NCBI GenBank assembly: GCA_938048455.1
Contig: CALIUY010000001.1
Location: 17,051 to 81,050, forward strand
Length of the DNA: 64,000 bases
From: an uncultured Desulfobacterales bacterium
Lineage (GTDB): Bacteria; Desulfobacterota; Desulfobacteria; Desulfobacterales; SpSt-501
Direction: 5' to 3'
Made by a program: the position numbers and the translations under genes. The stretch's first letter is position 1, and each line of letters starts with the position of its first letter. Shown one piece after another: positions 54,754-63,190 of this stretch. The notes under the pieces are model-generated. The model was not told where the DNA came from, did no database searches, and worked only from the letters and a program-made list of their open reading frames with translations.

Positions 54754-54788
54754 GCAAAGCCCCGCCGCGGATATCGGCGGGGCTTTGC
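54754..54788 (-). terminator. 14-bp perfect stem-loop after dsrC
   Basis: GCAAAGCCCCGCCG and CGGCGGGGCTTTGC (arms 54754-54767 and 54775-54788) form a perfect 14-bp stem with a 7-nt loop, with A/T runs inside the stem. It is 33 bp after the dsrC stop. It likely ends the hdrA-flox-dsrC transcript or attenuates read-through into yjbQ. Confidence 0.7.
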
Positions 54789-54820
54789 CGGATCGAGACG
54801 TATCGCGGATGCAGGAGGGC

Positions 54821-55138
54821 TTACACGCAGCCCGTCGGCTTGGGCAGGCCCGCCATCTTGCAGGCTCCCTTGCCCGGCCCGGAGGGAAACAGCTCGTAGA
54901 TCTGCTTCAGCTTGAAGCCGGTGACCTTGGAGAGCACGCGCACCATGGGAGCGATGCCGTTCTTTTCGTAGTAATCCCGAAGCACCTCGATGATCTTCTT
55001 GTGATCCTCGGTGAGCTCCTCGATCCCTTCCTGGCTCTTCACGTACTGGACCCATTCCGGGCACCAGTTCGCGTACGAATCGATGAAGCCGTCTTCATCC
55101 ACGTTGAACGTCTTTCCCATCCATTCGACTGTCGGCAT
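54821..55138 (-). CDS. dsrC: DsrC/TusE sulfur carrier protein
   Basis: 105-aa sulfur carrier that forms the DsrC trisulfide with sulfite reductase and is reduced back by membrane or Hdr-type complexes. The C-terminal arm has both functional cysteines: ACKMAGLPKPTGCV, spaced ten residues apart, so it is a true DsrC and not a TusE with one Cys. ATG 55138 gives the standard MPTVEWMGKTFNVDEDGF start. It is the last gene of the hdrA-flox operon, 153 bp after floxA, with a GGAG ribosome site. Confidence 0.95.
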   Translation of the reverse strand: MPTVEWMGKTFNVDEDGFIDSYANWCPEWVQYVKSQEGIEELTEDHKKIIEVLRDYYEKNGIAPMVRVLSKVTGFKLKQIYELFPSGPGKGACKMAGLPKPTGCV

Positions 55139-55291
55139 GAACTCTGTCCTCCTTTGCTGGATTTCGACGTTGAACAAGGCGGTCGGCCTGTGACGCCGGG
55201 TGCAGGCTTGGTCGGTACTGTGTAGAAGAACGACCCGTTCCTGTCAAGAGCCCGGGGCACCCGCCGCCCCGGGCAAAGACGGCGGCCGAGA

Positions 55292-56191
55292 TCAGTACTC
55301 GCGCGGCGTCCGGTTGAGCTGCTCGAGGGTGAAGACCGGACCGTCCTTGCAGACGAACTCTTTGCCGATGTTGCAGCGACCGCACATCCCGATCCCGCAT
55401 TTCATCCGGTTTTCAAGGGACATGATGATGCGGTCGTTGGGATAGCCCAGCTTCTCCAGGACCGGCAGGGTGAACTTGATCATGATCGGCGGTCCGCAGA
55501 TGATGGCGAAGGTGTCCTCGCCGGCCGGCGGCGCCTTTTTTTCCGTGATCGCGGGGACAAAGCCGACGTTGTACTTCCAGGCGGGATCCTGGGTCGCATC
55601 CACCGTGATGTGCATGTGGATGTCGTCGCGCCGCTCCCAGGCGGCGAGCTCTTCGCGGTAAAGGAGCATCCCCGGCGTGCGCGCCCCGTAGATCACGTGG
55701 ATCTCCCCGAATCGGCCGCGGTTGGCGGGGTCGAGCATGTAGACGATCGAGGAGCGCAACGTCGTGAAGGCGAATCCCCCCCCGATGATGACGACGTTTT
55801 TGCCCTCCATCCGCTCCCAGGGATACCAGTTGCCTAAAGGCCCGCGGATCCCCATCACGTCGCCGGCCTTCATGCTGTGCAAGTGCGAGGAAACCAGGCC
55901 GACTTTGTTGACGGTGAACATGACGAAGCCTTTTTCGGTCGGCGAGGAGGCGATCCCGATCGGGATCTCGCCCTTACCGGCGATCGACAGCTCCGCGAAC
56001 TGACCGGCCCGATAGGAAAAGCGCTCCTCGTCGCCGGGGTTCAGGAACGAGAAGCGGAAGGTCTTGAGGTTGCGGTCCTCGGTTTCGACCGTGACGGCGT
56101 CGATGCGCACCGGGTAGGGTTGATAGGGGTTTCGCACGGCAGGCTCTCCTGGGGGCTCAGGGAATCGCACAGGCTTCGCCGGAGACGGCAT
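55292..56191 (-). CDS. floxA: FloxA-like FAD/NAD(P)-binding oxidoreductase subunit
   Basis: 299-aa ferredoxin-NADP reductase-type protein that would exchange electrons with NAD(P)H. FAD domain with YRAGQFAELS and GIRGPLGNWYPWE; NAD domain with VVIIGGGFAFTTLRSSIVYML; a C-terminal [2Fe-2S] site of the dihydroorotate dehydrogenase B type, CGIGMCGRCNIG ... VCKDGPVF. It matches FloxA of Flox-Hdr complexes and AsrB/HydG-type subunits. It overlaps floxB by 35 bp. Confidence 0.88.
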   Translation of the reverse strand: MPSPAKPVRFPEPPGEPAVRNPYQPYPVRIDAVTVETEDRNLKTFRFSFLNPGDEERFSYRAGQFAELSIAGKGEIPIGIASSPTEKGFVMFTVNKVGLVSSHLHSMKAGDVMGIRGPLGNWYPWERMEGKNVVIIGGGFAFTTLRSSIVYMLDPANRGRFGEIHVIYGARTPGMLLYREELAAWERRDDIHMHITVDATQDPAWKYNVGFVPAITEKKAPPAGEDTFAIICGPPIMIKFTLPVLEKLGYPNDRIIMSLENRMKCGIGMCGRCNIGKEFVCKDGPVFTLEQLNRTPREY

Positions 56192-57224
56192 AGCCGTTCA
56201 TCATGTTGCAGACGCGTCGAATATCGATGTTGACCGGGCACAGCCGCACGCAGCGGCCGCAGCCGACACACTGGATCCCGCGGTCGTACTTTTCGACGAA
56301 GTACTTGAGCTTGTGCAGGAAACGCTGGCGCACCCGGTGGAGCTTCGTCCCGCGCGGGTTGTGCCCCGAACCGTGCAGCGTGAACAGCGGATACATGCAG
56401 GAATCCCAGAGCTTGAGGCGCACGCCGGCTTTGCCGCGGGTCTCGTCCTGGATGTCGAAACACCAGCAGGTGGGACACGAGTAGGTGCAGGTGCCGCAGT
56501 TGATGCAGGCGAAGGAAACCTCGTCCCAGAACGGCGCGTGGTAGAGGTCGTTCACGGGGATGGACTTCAGATGCTCGGTCTGGACGAAGGAGGTGATTCG
56601 CCCCTCGGCGGCGCGCGCGAGTTCCTGGAGGGCCGCTTCCGTTCCCTCGGGGGCCGGTTTCGTCCAGCCCGCCGCGCGGGCGAAGGCCTCGCCCTTCGCG
56701 GTGAGCACCTTCGCGGTGAACCCTTCGGCCGTCTCGGCGAGAAGCAGGTCCAGCCCCTCCTCGTGGAAAGGTCCGCAGCCCGCCGTGGTGCAGAAGCAGG
56801 AACCGCAGGGGGCGTTGCATCCCAGCCCAATGAAGGTCGTCGCCTCGTAGGCCCGGAGCCAGTAAGGATCCTGGACGTCGGGGGTATCGAAGTTGAGGCG
56901 CACCAAGACGAAGGCTTTGGCGTCGCAAGGCCGGATGCCCACCACGGCCGTAGGCGGGATGTCCCGGACGACCTCGCGGAGAAGATGGCGATCCTCGCGG
57001 GTCTCCTCGAGGGTGTAGGTGAACATCGGCTCGGTCTGCGGATAGATGACGTGCTTGGGGGAAAGCCGGCTGTTCTGGAAAGCGAAATCGGGCAACTGTC
57101 CCGCTGCCAGCGGCCGGAAGCTGTGGAACTCCTTTTCCTTGACCGGCCCGATCAGCCGGTAGTCTCCGGCGGCCCGTTTCAGCCCCTCCTCCCAGGCCCG
57201 GCGGTCGATCAGCAGCATCCTCAT
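56157..57224 (-). CDS. floxB: FloxB-like 4Fe-4S dicluster subunit
   Basis: 355-aa iron-sulfur protein related to AsrA/HydB subunits. An N-terminal domain carries the cysteine-rich CNAPCGSCFCTTAGCGP near 135. Two C-terminal 4Fe-4S motifs are CINCGTCTYSCPTCWCF and CVGCGRCVRLCPVNID. It should relay electrons between FloxA and the other subunits. The start is at 57224; it overlaps floxA by 35 bp and lies 25 bp after floxC. AsrA of anaerobic sulfite reductase is the nearest alternative name. Confidence 0.85.
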   Translation of the reverse strand: MRMLLIDRRAWEEGLKRAAGDYRLIGPVKEKEFHSFRPLAAGQLPDFAFQNSRLSPKHVIYPQTEPMFTYTLEETREDRHLLREVVRDIPPTAVVGIRPCDAKAFVLVRLNFDTPDVQDPYWLRAYEATTFIGLGCNAPCGSCFCTTAGCGPFHEEGLDLLLAETAEGFTAKVLTAKGEAFARAAGWTKPAPEGTEAALQELARAAEGRITSFVQTEHLKSIPVNDLYHAPFWDEVSFACINCGTCTYSCPTCWCFDIQDETRGKAGVRLKLWDSCMYPLFTLHGSGHNPRGTKLHRVRQRFLHKLKYFVEKYDRGIQCVGCGRCVRLCPVNIDIRRVCNMMNGYAVSGEACAIP

Positions 57225-57249
57225 GGCGGGTTCCTTTGCGGCGATGACG

Positions 57250-58197
57250 TCAGCGGATGAAATCGTTCGGGTCGTTCGGCCGGTACTGGTCGAGCGCCGG
57301 CCGCGCCTCCAGGCTCAGGCCGGCTTCCCAGTCGAAGAGCTCCCGGCAGTCCTTCTCGAGCTTTTTCGTGAACAGGCGCATGTTGATCCCCACCGGGCAG
57401 GCGCGCTCGCAGGCGCCGCAGTCCGTGCAGCGACCGGCGCAGTGATAGGCCCGCAGGAAATGAAAGGTGCGCACGTCGATCGGGTCCTGCCCCTTGCCCA
57501 CCCATTGGGGGCGCGACTCGTCCACGAAGCAGGTCGGGCAGTAGCAGAGCGGACAGGCGTTGCGGCAGGCGTAGCAGCGGATGCAGGGGGCGAGGAGATC
57601 CTCGAAATACTTCCAGCGCCGCTCGGGGGTCATCTCCTCGACGGCGCGCACATCGGCGTAACGGTCCACCCCCTGCTGCTCTTCGACGAGATCGCCGGCC
57701 AACTCGTCGTAAATGACCGGATTGCGGTGGATACAGAGGCTGCAGTTGTGCTGGAGCACGTCGGCTTTCTCGAAGGTCCGGCTGAAGCCTTCGCCCTCGG
57801 CGGTGATCGCGGTGGCGGTTTCGCTCACGCGGAGGATCTCCCCGGGGCACTTCATCGCGATCTTGCGCTTGTCGGCCATTCCGCGGCAGGGGACCCCGAT
57901 CACGACGAGCTGCTCGCGGCGGATCTTGTTCTCCAGAATGTGCGTCACGACATTTCGCGAGTCGCATCCCTTGGCGACGATCCCGATTTTTTCCTTGCGG
58001 TCGGTCAGGTAGTTGGCGAGGTTGATGCCGCAGTGGCTGTCCCAGACGAGATGCCCCACCTCGTCCGGTTTGCGCACGAAGCAGGGCTCGTTCATCATCG
58101 GAATCGTTCCCTGCCGGAAACCGATCACCATCTCCACCGCGCCGGAGGAAAGCAGCCGTGCGGCGATTTCGCGGAGGATTGCGGTTGTGCTCGTCAT
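57250..58197 (-). CDS. floxC: FloxC-like/FrhB-type 4Fe-4S dicluster subunit
   Basis: 315-aa protein. The first ~170 residues resemble the beta subunit of F420-reducing hydrogenase/dehydrogenases (EKIGIVAKGCDSRNVVTHI, VVIGVPCRGM). Two ferredoxin motifs follow (CIRCYACRNACPLCYC and CTDCGACERACPVGIN). Such proteins form the FloxC component. The ATG at 58197 is one base away from the floxD stop (58199-58201), so the two genes are tightly coupled. Confidence 0.85.
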   Translation of the reverse strand: MTSTTAILREIAARLLSSGAVEMVIGFRQGTIPMMNEPCFVRKPDEVGHLVWDSHCGINLANYLTDRKEKIGIVAKGCDSRNVVTHILENKIRREQLVVIGVPCRGMADKRKIAMKCPGEILRVSETATAITAEGEGFSRTFEKADVLQHNCSLCIHRNPVIYDELAGDLVEEQQGVDRYADVRAVEEMTPERRWKYFEDLLAPCIRCYACRNACPLCYCPTCFVDESRPQWVGKGQDPIDVRTFHFLRAYHCAGRCTDCGACERACPVGINMRLFTKKLEKDCRELFDWEAGLSLEARPALDQYRPNDPNDFIR

Positions 58198-58198
58198 G

Positions 58199-58633
58199 TC
58201 AGGCGACCTCGGCCAGTGGCGGCTGGATGAACCGCGTGTTCGGACCGAGCGCGCGGACGGCCTCGGTGACCTGGGTGGCGACCGTGACGAATTTGGTCGA
58301 CTCCGCCGAGGAAATCCAAGAGAAGTGCAGGCGTCCGGGCTCGATTCCCATGTGCTCCATCAGATTCTTGAACAGGGCGAATTTGCGACGGGCATAGTAA
58401 TTACCTTCCAGGTAATGGCATTCCCCGGGGTGTCACCCGGAGACCCAGACGCCGTCGGCCCCCTCCCGCAGGGCGGCCAGGAAAAACTTGGGACTCATGC
58501 GGCCGGTGCAGGGGATGCGGATCACGCGGATGTGCGGGGGATACTCCATGCGGCCGACTCCCGCCAAGTCCGCGGCCCCGTAGCTGCACCAGTTGCACAG
58601 AAACGCGACGATCTTGGGTTCCCAGTCCGACAT
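58199..58633 (-). CDS. floxD: FloxD/MvhD-like subunit, predicted selenoprotein (Sec67)
   Basis: 144-aa MvhD/FloxD iron-sulfur subunit that passes electrons between HdrA and the other modules. It carries CNWC near residue 13 and PCTGRMS near 41. TGA at 58433-58435 is codon 67, where the family has Cys in VSG-C-HPGxCHY. Past it the frame runs unbroken ([18 protein letters not shown] ... PPLAEVA) to TGA 58199-58201 at the normal family length. Selenocysteine is therefore predicted, as in archaeal VhuD. Start ATG 58633; hdrA lies 14 bp upstream. Confidence 0.9.
58400..58435 (-). promoter_or_regulatory. Candidate SECIS element in floxD
   Basis: Sixteen nucleotides after UGA (58435-58433) the minus strand forms ATTACC-TGGAA-GGTAAT (58416-58400). 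This is a perfect 6-bp stem, or a 7-bp stem with a 3-nt loop, carrying GGU on its 3' side. Position and form suit a bacterial SECIS. Confidence 0.6.
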
Positions 58634-58647
58634 CGTGCCGTCTCCTC

Positions 58648-61600
58648 TCATACCGCTTCGCGCAGGCTGAAAATCTGGGCGAAGATCTGGTCGTTGTCGA
58701 ATCCTTTCAGATGAATGGCCCCCGAACGGCAGGAGGCCACGCACAGGCCGCAGCCCTTGCAGAGGACCGGGTTGATCTGCGCGCGCTCGGCGAAAGGGCC
58801 CTTCTCGATCCACGAGGGGGCCGAATAAGGGCAGATCGATACGCACACCCCGCAGCGGCTGCACATCCGGGGGTCCACCTCGGCCACCGTCCCGCTCGTG
58901 TACAGCGTCTTGCGCGCCAGCAGGGTAACGGCCCGGGAGGCCGCGGCCTGCCCCTGGGCGATCGCCTCGTCGATCGGCTTGGGGTAGTGGGCGAGCCCGC
59001 AGAGGAAGACGCCGTCGGTGGCGAATTCCGAAGGGCCGAGCTTGGCATGCCGCTCGACGAAGAAGCCGTCGGCGTTCAGCGGCACCTTGAAAAACTGGGC
59101 GAGGGCTCCGTTGTCCTGCGGCAGGATCGCCGTGGCGAGCGTCACCAGATCGGCTTCGAGCTCGAGCGCACGGCCGAGGATGGGATCGAAGACTCGGACG
59201 AGGAGGCGGCCGCCCTCCACGTGCACCTCGGGTTTGCGCTCGCGGGAGAAGCGCACGAAGATCACCCCCAACTCGCGCGCCTTCTTGTAGAGAAGCTCGC
59301 GCTCGCCGTAGGTGCGCATGTCCCGGTAGAGCACGAAGACATTCATTTCCGGATTCAACTGCTTCAGGTGAATCGCGTTGTCCACGGCGTGCGTGCAGCA
59401 CACCCGCGAGCAGTAGGGTCGATCGGGCTCCCGGGAGCCCACGCACTGGATGAAGACCGCACTCGCGAGCGTTCCGAGCGCCGGGTCCCCGTCCAGGATG
59501 CGGCGGTCGAGCTCCAGGGCGGTGAGAATCCGCGGGTCGGTCCCGTAGCCGTATTCGCTCGGCCGGTAGGGCCGGCCGCCGGTGGCGAGGATGGCGACTC
59601 CGTGTTCGACCTCCCGGGCGCCGTCTTTCCCCTGGAGGGTCGTCTTGAAGTTGCCGACGAACCCCTCGACGCGCGCGATCTCGACCCCGAGGTGCACCTG
59701 AATGCGGGGATCCGCCTCGATCTCGGCGATCAGGGAAGAGAGAAGCTCCGGGACGTGTTCGCCGCGGGCGGTGCGGTGGAGGTTCCAGGCCTGTCCCCCG
59801 AGGCGGGACTCCTTCTCGACGAGATGGACCGTGTAGCCCTGACGCGCCAGGCTGCGGGCGGCGGCCATGCCGGAAAGTCCCCCCCCCACGACGAGAGCGC
59901 TCTGGTGGATTTCGAGTTCCGCCTCCTTGAGCGGGGAGAGCAGGGCCGCCTTTTCGACCGCCATGCGCACGAGATCCTTCGCCTTGCGCGTGGCGAGCTC
60001 CGGACTGCTCTTGTGCACCCAGGAGTCCTGGTTGCGGATGTTGGCCATCTCGAAGAGGTATTTGTTCAAGCCGGCGTTGACGAGGGTCTCTTGGAACAGC
60101 GGCTCGTGGGTCTTCGGCGTGCAGGCCGCGACCACGACCCGGTTCAGGTTCTTCTCGCGGATGATCTTGGAGATGGTCTCCTGGGTGTCCTGGGAACAGG
60201 AGTAAAGGTTGTCGGTGGCGAACTCGACGTAGGGCAGGGACTTCGCGTATTCGGCGACCGCGGGGACATCGACCACGCCGGCGATGTTCGTCCCGCAACG
60301 GCAGACGAACACTCCGATCCGCGGCCGCTCGTTTGCCACGTTCACCTCGGGGACCTTTTCCTTCGTGCGCGTCCGGCTGCCTCGGGCGGGGGCGAGGACC
60401 TCTCCCGCCGCCGTCGCCGCAGCACTGGCGTCGATTACCGACTGCGGGATGTCCTTGGGGCCCTGGAAGGCGCCGCAGACGTAGATGCCCTCCCGCGAGG
60501 AGGCGACGGGGGTGAGGCTTGCGGTGCGGCAGAAACGGCCCGGGGTGAGCTCCAGCCCCAGGCGCCGGGCGAGGTCGAGCACCGGCGGGGACACCTCCAT
60601 GCCGATCGAGAGCACGACGAGATCGAAAACCTCGGTGTGAAGGCTTCCATCTTCGGCGATGTAGCGCACCTCGAGATCGTCGCTCGTCCCCACCGGCGTC
60701 ACCGAGTGCACGCGGCTGCGGATGAAGCGCACGCCGTGGCGTTCGCGGGCGTCATCGTAAAAGCGCTCGAACTCCTTGCCGTGGGTGCGCATGTCCATGA
60801 AGAAGACCGCGCAGTCGAGCCCGGGACCCACGTGCTCCTTGGCGATCACCGCTTCTTTGACCGCGTACATGCAGCAGACGGCGGAGCAGTAAGCGTTGTC
60901 GCAGCGGTTCATATCGCGCGAGCCCACGCACTGGAACCAGGCGATCTTCTTCGGCTCCCGGCCGTCCTTGGAGAGCCGCTTGACGTGGCCTTGCGTGGGC
61001 CCCGAAGCGGAGAGCATGCGCTCGAACTCCATGGCGGTCATGACGTTGGGCAGCTTCGCGTACTGGTAGTTGTCGTAACGCGCCGGATCGAAGGGGACGA
61101 ATCCCGGTGCGAGGACCACCGCGCCCACGCGCACCGTGGAGACCGCCGGTTTCTGGTCGAAATCCACGGCTCCCGTCGGGCAGATCTTCTTGCAGGCGCC
61201 GCATTTGCCTTTCTGCAGGAAAATGCACTCCTTCGGGTCGATCGCATACTTGAGCGGCACCGCCTGGGGGTACTCCACATAGGCGGCCTTACGCTTGGCC
61301 AGCCCCATGTTGTAGGTGTCCACGGTCTTCTTGGGACATTTCTCGGCGCAGGCGCCGCAGCCGATGCACTTCTCCACGTCGATGTAGCGCGGGTGTTGCA
61401 ACAGCTCGACTTCGAAATCCCCCGCCGCGCCGCGGATGTCCTTCACCTCGGTGAGCGTCTTCAACTCGATGTTCAGGTGCCGGCCGACCTCGACCAGTTT
61501 GGGCGAGATGATTCACATCGCGCAGTCGCAGGTGGGAAAGGTCTTGTCCAGCTGCGACATGACGCCCCCGATGGAGGGCCCTTTTTCGACGAGGTAGACG

Positions 61601-61692
61601 TAATAGCCCGCGTCGGCGAGATCGAGCGCCGCTTGCATGCCGGCGATACCGCCGCCGACCACCATGGCCGAACCGATGACTTCTTGAGGCAT
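58648..61692 (-). CDS. hdrA: HdrA-like tandem flavoprotein, predicted selenoprotein (Sec60)
   Basis: 1014-aa flavin subunit, about 1.5 times a normal HdrA. Residues 1-375: FAD loop [20 protein letters not shown], then TCDCAM-Sec-IISPKL, with UGA at 61513-61515 (codon 60). Two ferredoxin sites are near 98-110 and 130-150. Residues ~395-1014 are a second, complete Hdr[48 protein letters not shown] and C-terminal [14 protein letters not shown] and [17 protein letters not shown] 61692 has a perfect AAGGAGGG site. The frame is open through UGA with full similarity on both sides. First gene of the operon. Confidence 0.9.
61480..61515 (-). promoter_or_regulatory. Candidate SECIS element in hdrA
   Basis: Fifteen nucleotides after UGA (61515-61513) the minus strand forms CTGGTC-GAGGTC-GGCCGG (61497-61480), a 6-bp stem with two G-U pairs. 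The 6-nt loop contains GGUC, the same apical bases as the E. coli fdhF SECIS. Confidence 0.65.
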
Positions 61693-61819
61693 TTTCGCTC
61701 TTCCCTCCTTGTCGGGAAAACCGCCCCTGGACCGAGGCGGGGGGGCAATCTTCGGGATCCGATCCCTTCATCCCCGGGCGGACGAGGAGCCGCCGGCGGA
61801 TGGAGGCGACAAGAGGACT

Positions 61820-61848
61820 TCTCTACGCGGAGCAATCGGGAATGTCAA
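61820..61848 (-). promoter_or_regulatory. Candidate promoter of hdrA-flox-dsrC
   Basis: Minus strand TTGACA (61848-61843, perfect) and TAGAGA (61825-61820), 17 bp apart. The transcript would start ~120 nt before hdrA. It lies only ~105 bp from the start of the insertion-sequence debris. Confidence 0.6.
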
Positions 61849-61952
61849 TAGAGATCGGAGGGTTCCTCAGGGCTCCGTTAAAGTTATCCAAGTGGATGAG
61901 AAGGAACGAAAGTGATTAAGCGCTGGCTTTTTGCACCGAGAGATGCTAAGCG

Positions 61953-62592
61953 GTGCGTATGCCAAGCGCAGCTCCAATTCTGCCGCCCGGCGCGCCGCCG
62001 CTGGTGGTGCGGCCGATACGGCGCGAGGAGTCAGCCCGATGGCGGCAGTTGATGCGCCAGCATCACTATCTGGGTTTTGAGCGCCTCGTGGGCGAAGCGC
62101 TGTGCTATATCGCCCACCGGGGAGCACGGTGGGTCGCCTTGCTCGGCTGGGGGCCGGCCGCACTCAAGCGCGCGCCCCGCAATCAGTGGATTGGCTGGCA
62201 GCCTGAACTCCAATGGCGGCGGCTGAAGCTCATCGCCAACAATGTGCGTTTTCTGATCCTGCCCGACTGCATAGGCCCAATCTCGCCTCCCGGCTTCTAT
62301 CCCTAACCTCAAGCGCTTGAGCCAGGACTGGCAGCGTTATTTTGGCCATCCGGTGCTGCTGGCCGAGACCTTCGCGGATGCCGCCCGGTTTCGCGGCACC
62401 TGCTACCGCGCGGCCGGCTGGCAGCTCTTGGGCACCACGCGCGGCTTTGCCAAACGCAATCATCGTTACTATCGCCACGATCAGCCCAAACTGGTGCTGG
62501 TGCGCCCCCTGGTGGCCGATGCCGCTGCACGCTGGGTCGCCCCATTCCGCCCCCCCCCCATCCCCTGCAACGAAGGGAGGAACCCTGGATGA
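61953..62592 (+). pseudogene. DUF4338 (DruA-like) gene, frameshifted
   Basis: Remnant of a DUF4338 protein (blocks RWRQLMRQHHYLGFERLVGE, RNQWIGW, NNVRFLILP, then NLASRLLSL, LKRLSQDWQRYFGHPVLLAE and FRGTCYRAAGWQLLGTTRGF). The reading frame changes near 62270 and again near 62305, so no full-length product is made. DUF4338 genes occur both as DruA of Druantia defence and as passengers next to ISAs1-type transposases. The adjacent transposase remnant favours the second. Codon use differs from the chromosomal genes. Confidence 0.75.
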
Positions 62593-62632
62593 TCGATTCA
62601 ATCGCTTGCCGCTGCAAGGACAGGGCGGCTTA

Positions 62633-63190
62633 ATGGAGCTGCTCAACACCATTATTGACCCGCGCAAACCGCGCTGGGTGCGTCATCCCGTGGCCACCAT
62701 CGTGGCCATTAGCCTGTGTGCGGCCCTCTCGGGAGCACGCAGCTTTTGTGCCATTGCCGAATGGGCGCAGGCGCTCAGCCGCGAGGTCCTGCGCCAACTC
62801 GGCTCCCGGCGGCCTCAGCCTCCCTCAGAGCCCACTATCCGACGCGTGCTGCAGCGCTTGGATGCCGACCGGCTGGATGCCCAATTCGGCCACTGGCTTG
62901 CTGGCCAGCACCCGTTAGCCGGTTGCGGCCTGGCCGTTGATGGCAAAACCGTGCGCGGCGGCCACGACCCGCATCGCAGCGCACCCCATCTGCTCAGCGC
63001 TATCCTGCACCAGGAAGCCGTTGTGCTCGGTCAGGTCGCGGTGGAGGAAAAAACCAACGAGATCCCCAAACTGGCCCCATCACTCGACCCGCTGCCCCTT
63101 AACGGCGCCGTTGTAACTGCCTAAACCTTGCACACGCAGCAGACCACCGCCCGCTATGTCGTGGAGGCCAAACAGGCCAACAAGAAGTGG
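62633..63190 (+). pseudogene. ISAs1-family transposase, truncated and interrupted
   Basis: N-terminal ~185 residues of an ISAs1/H-repeat transposase: IIDPRKPRWVRHPVATIVAI, GARSFCAIAEWA and the first catalytic aspartate in GLAVDGKTVRGG. An in-frame TAA at 63122-63124 replaces the usual residue in VVTA-x-LHTQ; the similarity (TLHTQQTTARYVVEAKQAN) continues to ~63190 and then stops at the border of the IS5-type element. The remaining two thirds are missing. Confidence 0.8.

Noticed and set aside
58433..58633. floxD read as a truncated 66-aa pseudogene
   Set aside because: Similarity continues unbroken past the UGA to the normal end, at a site where homologues have Cys or Sec.
61464..61692. hdrA starting at the internal TTG 61464, or being disrupted at its 5' end
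   Set aside because: The 76 codons upstream encode the conserved FAD loop and a perfect ribosome site; only a Sec-type UGA separates the parts.
58711..61851. A 1046-codon open frame on the plus strand opposite hdrA
   Set aside because: Low-complexity, Arg/Gly/Ala/His-rich translation with no family match; it mirrors the codon pattern of hdrA in GC-rich DNA.
61953..62592. DruA of a Druantia anti-phage system
   Set aside because: The gene is frameshifted twice and sits with an ISAs1 transposase; no druBCDE-like genes are visible.
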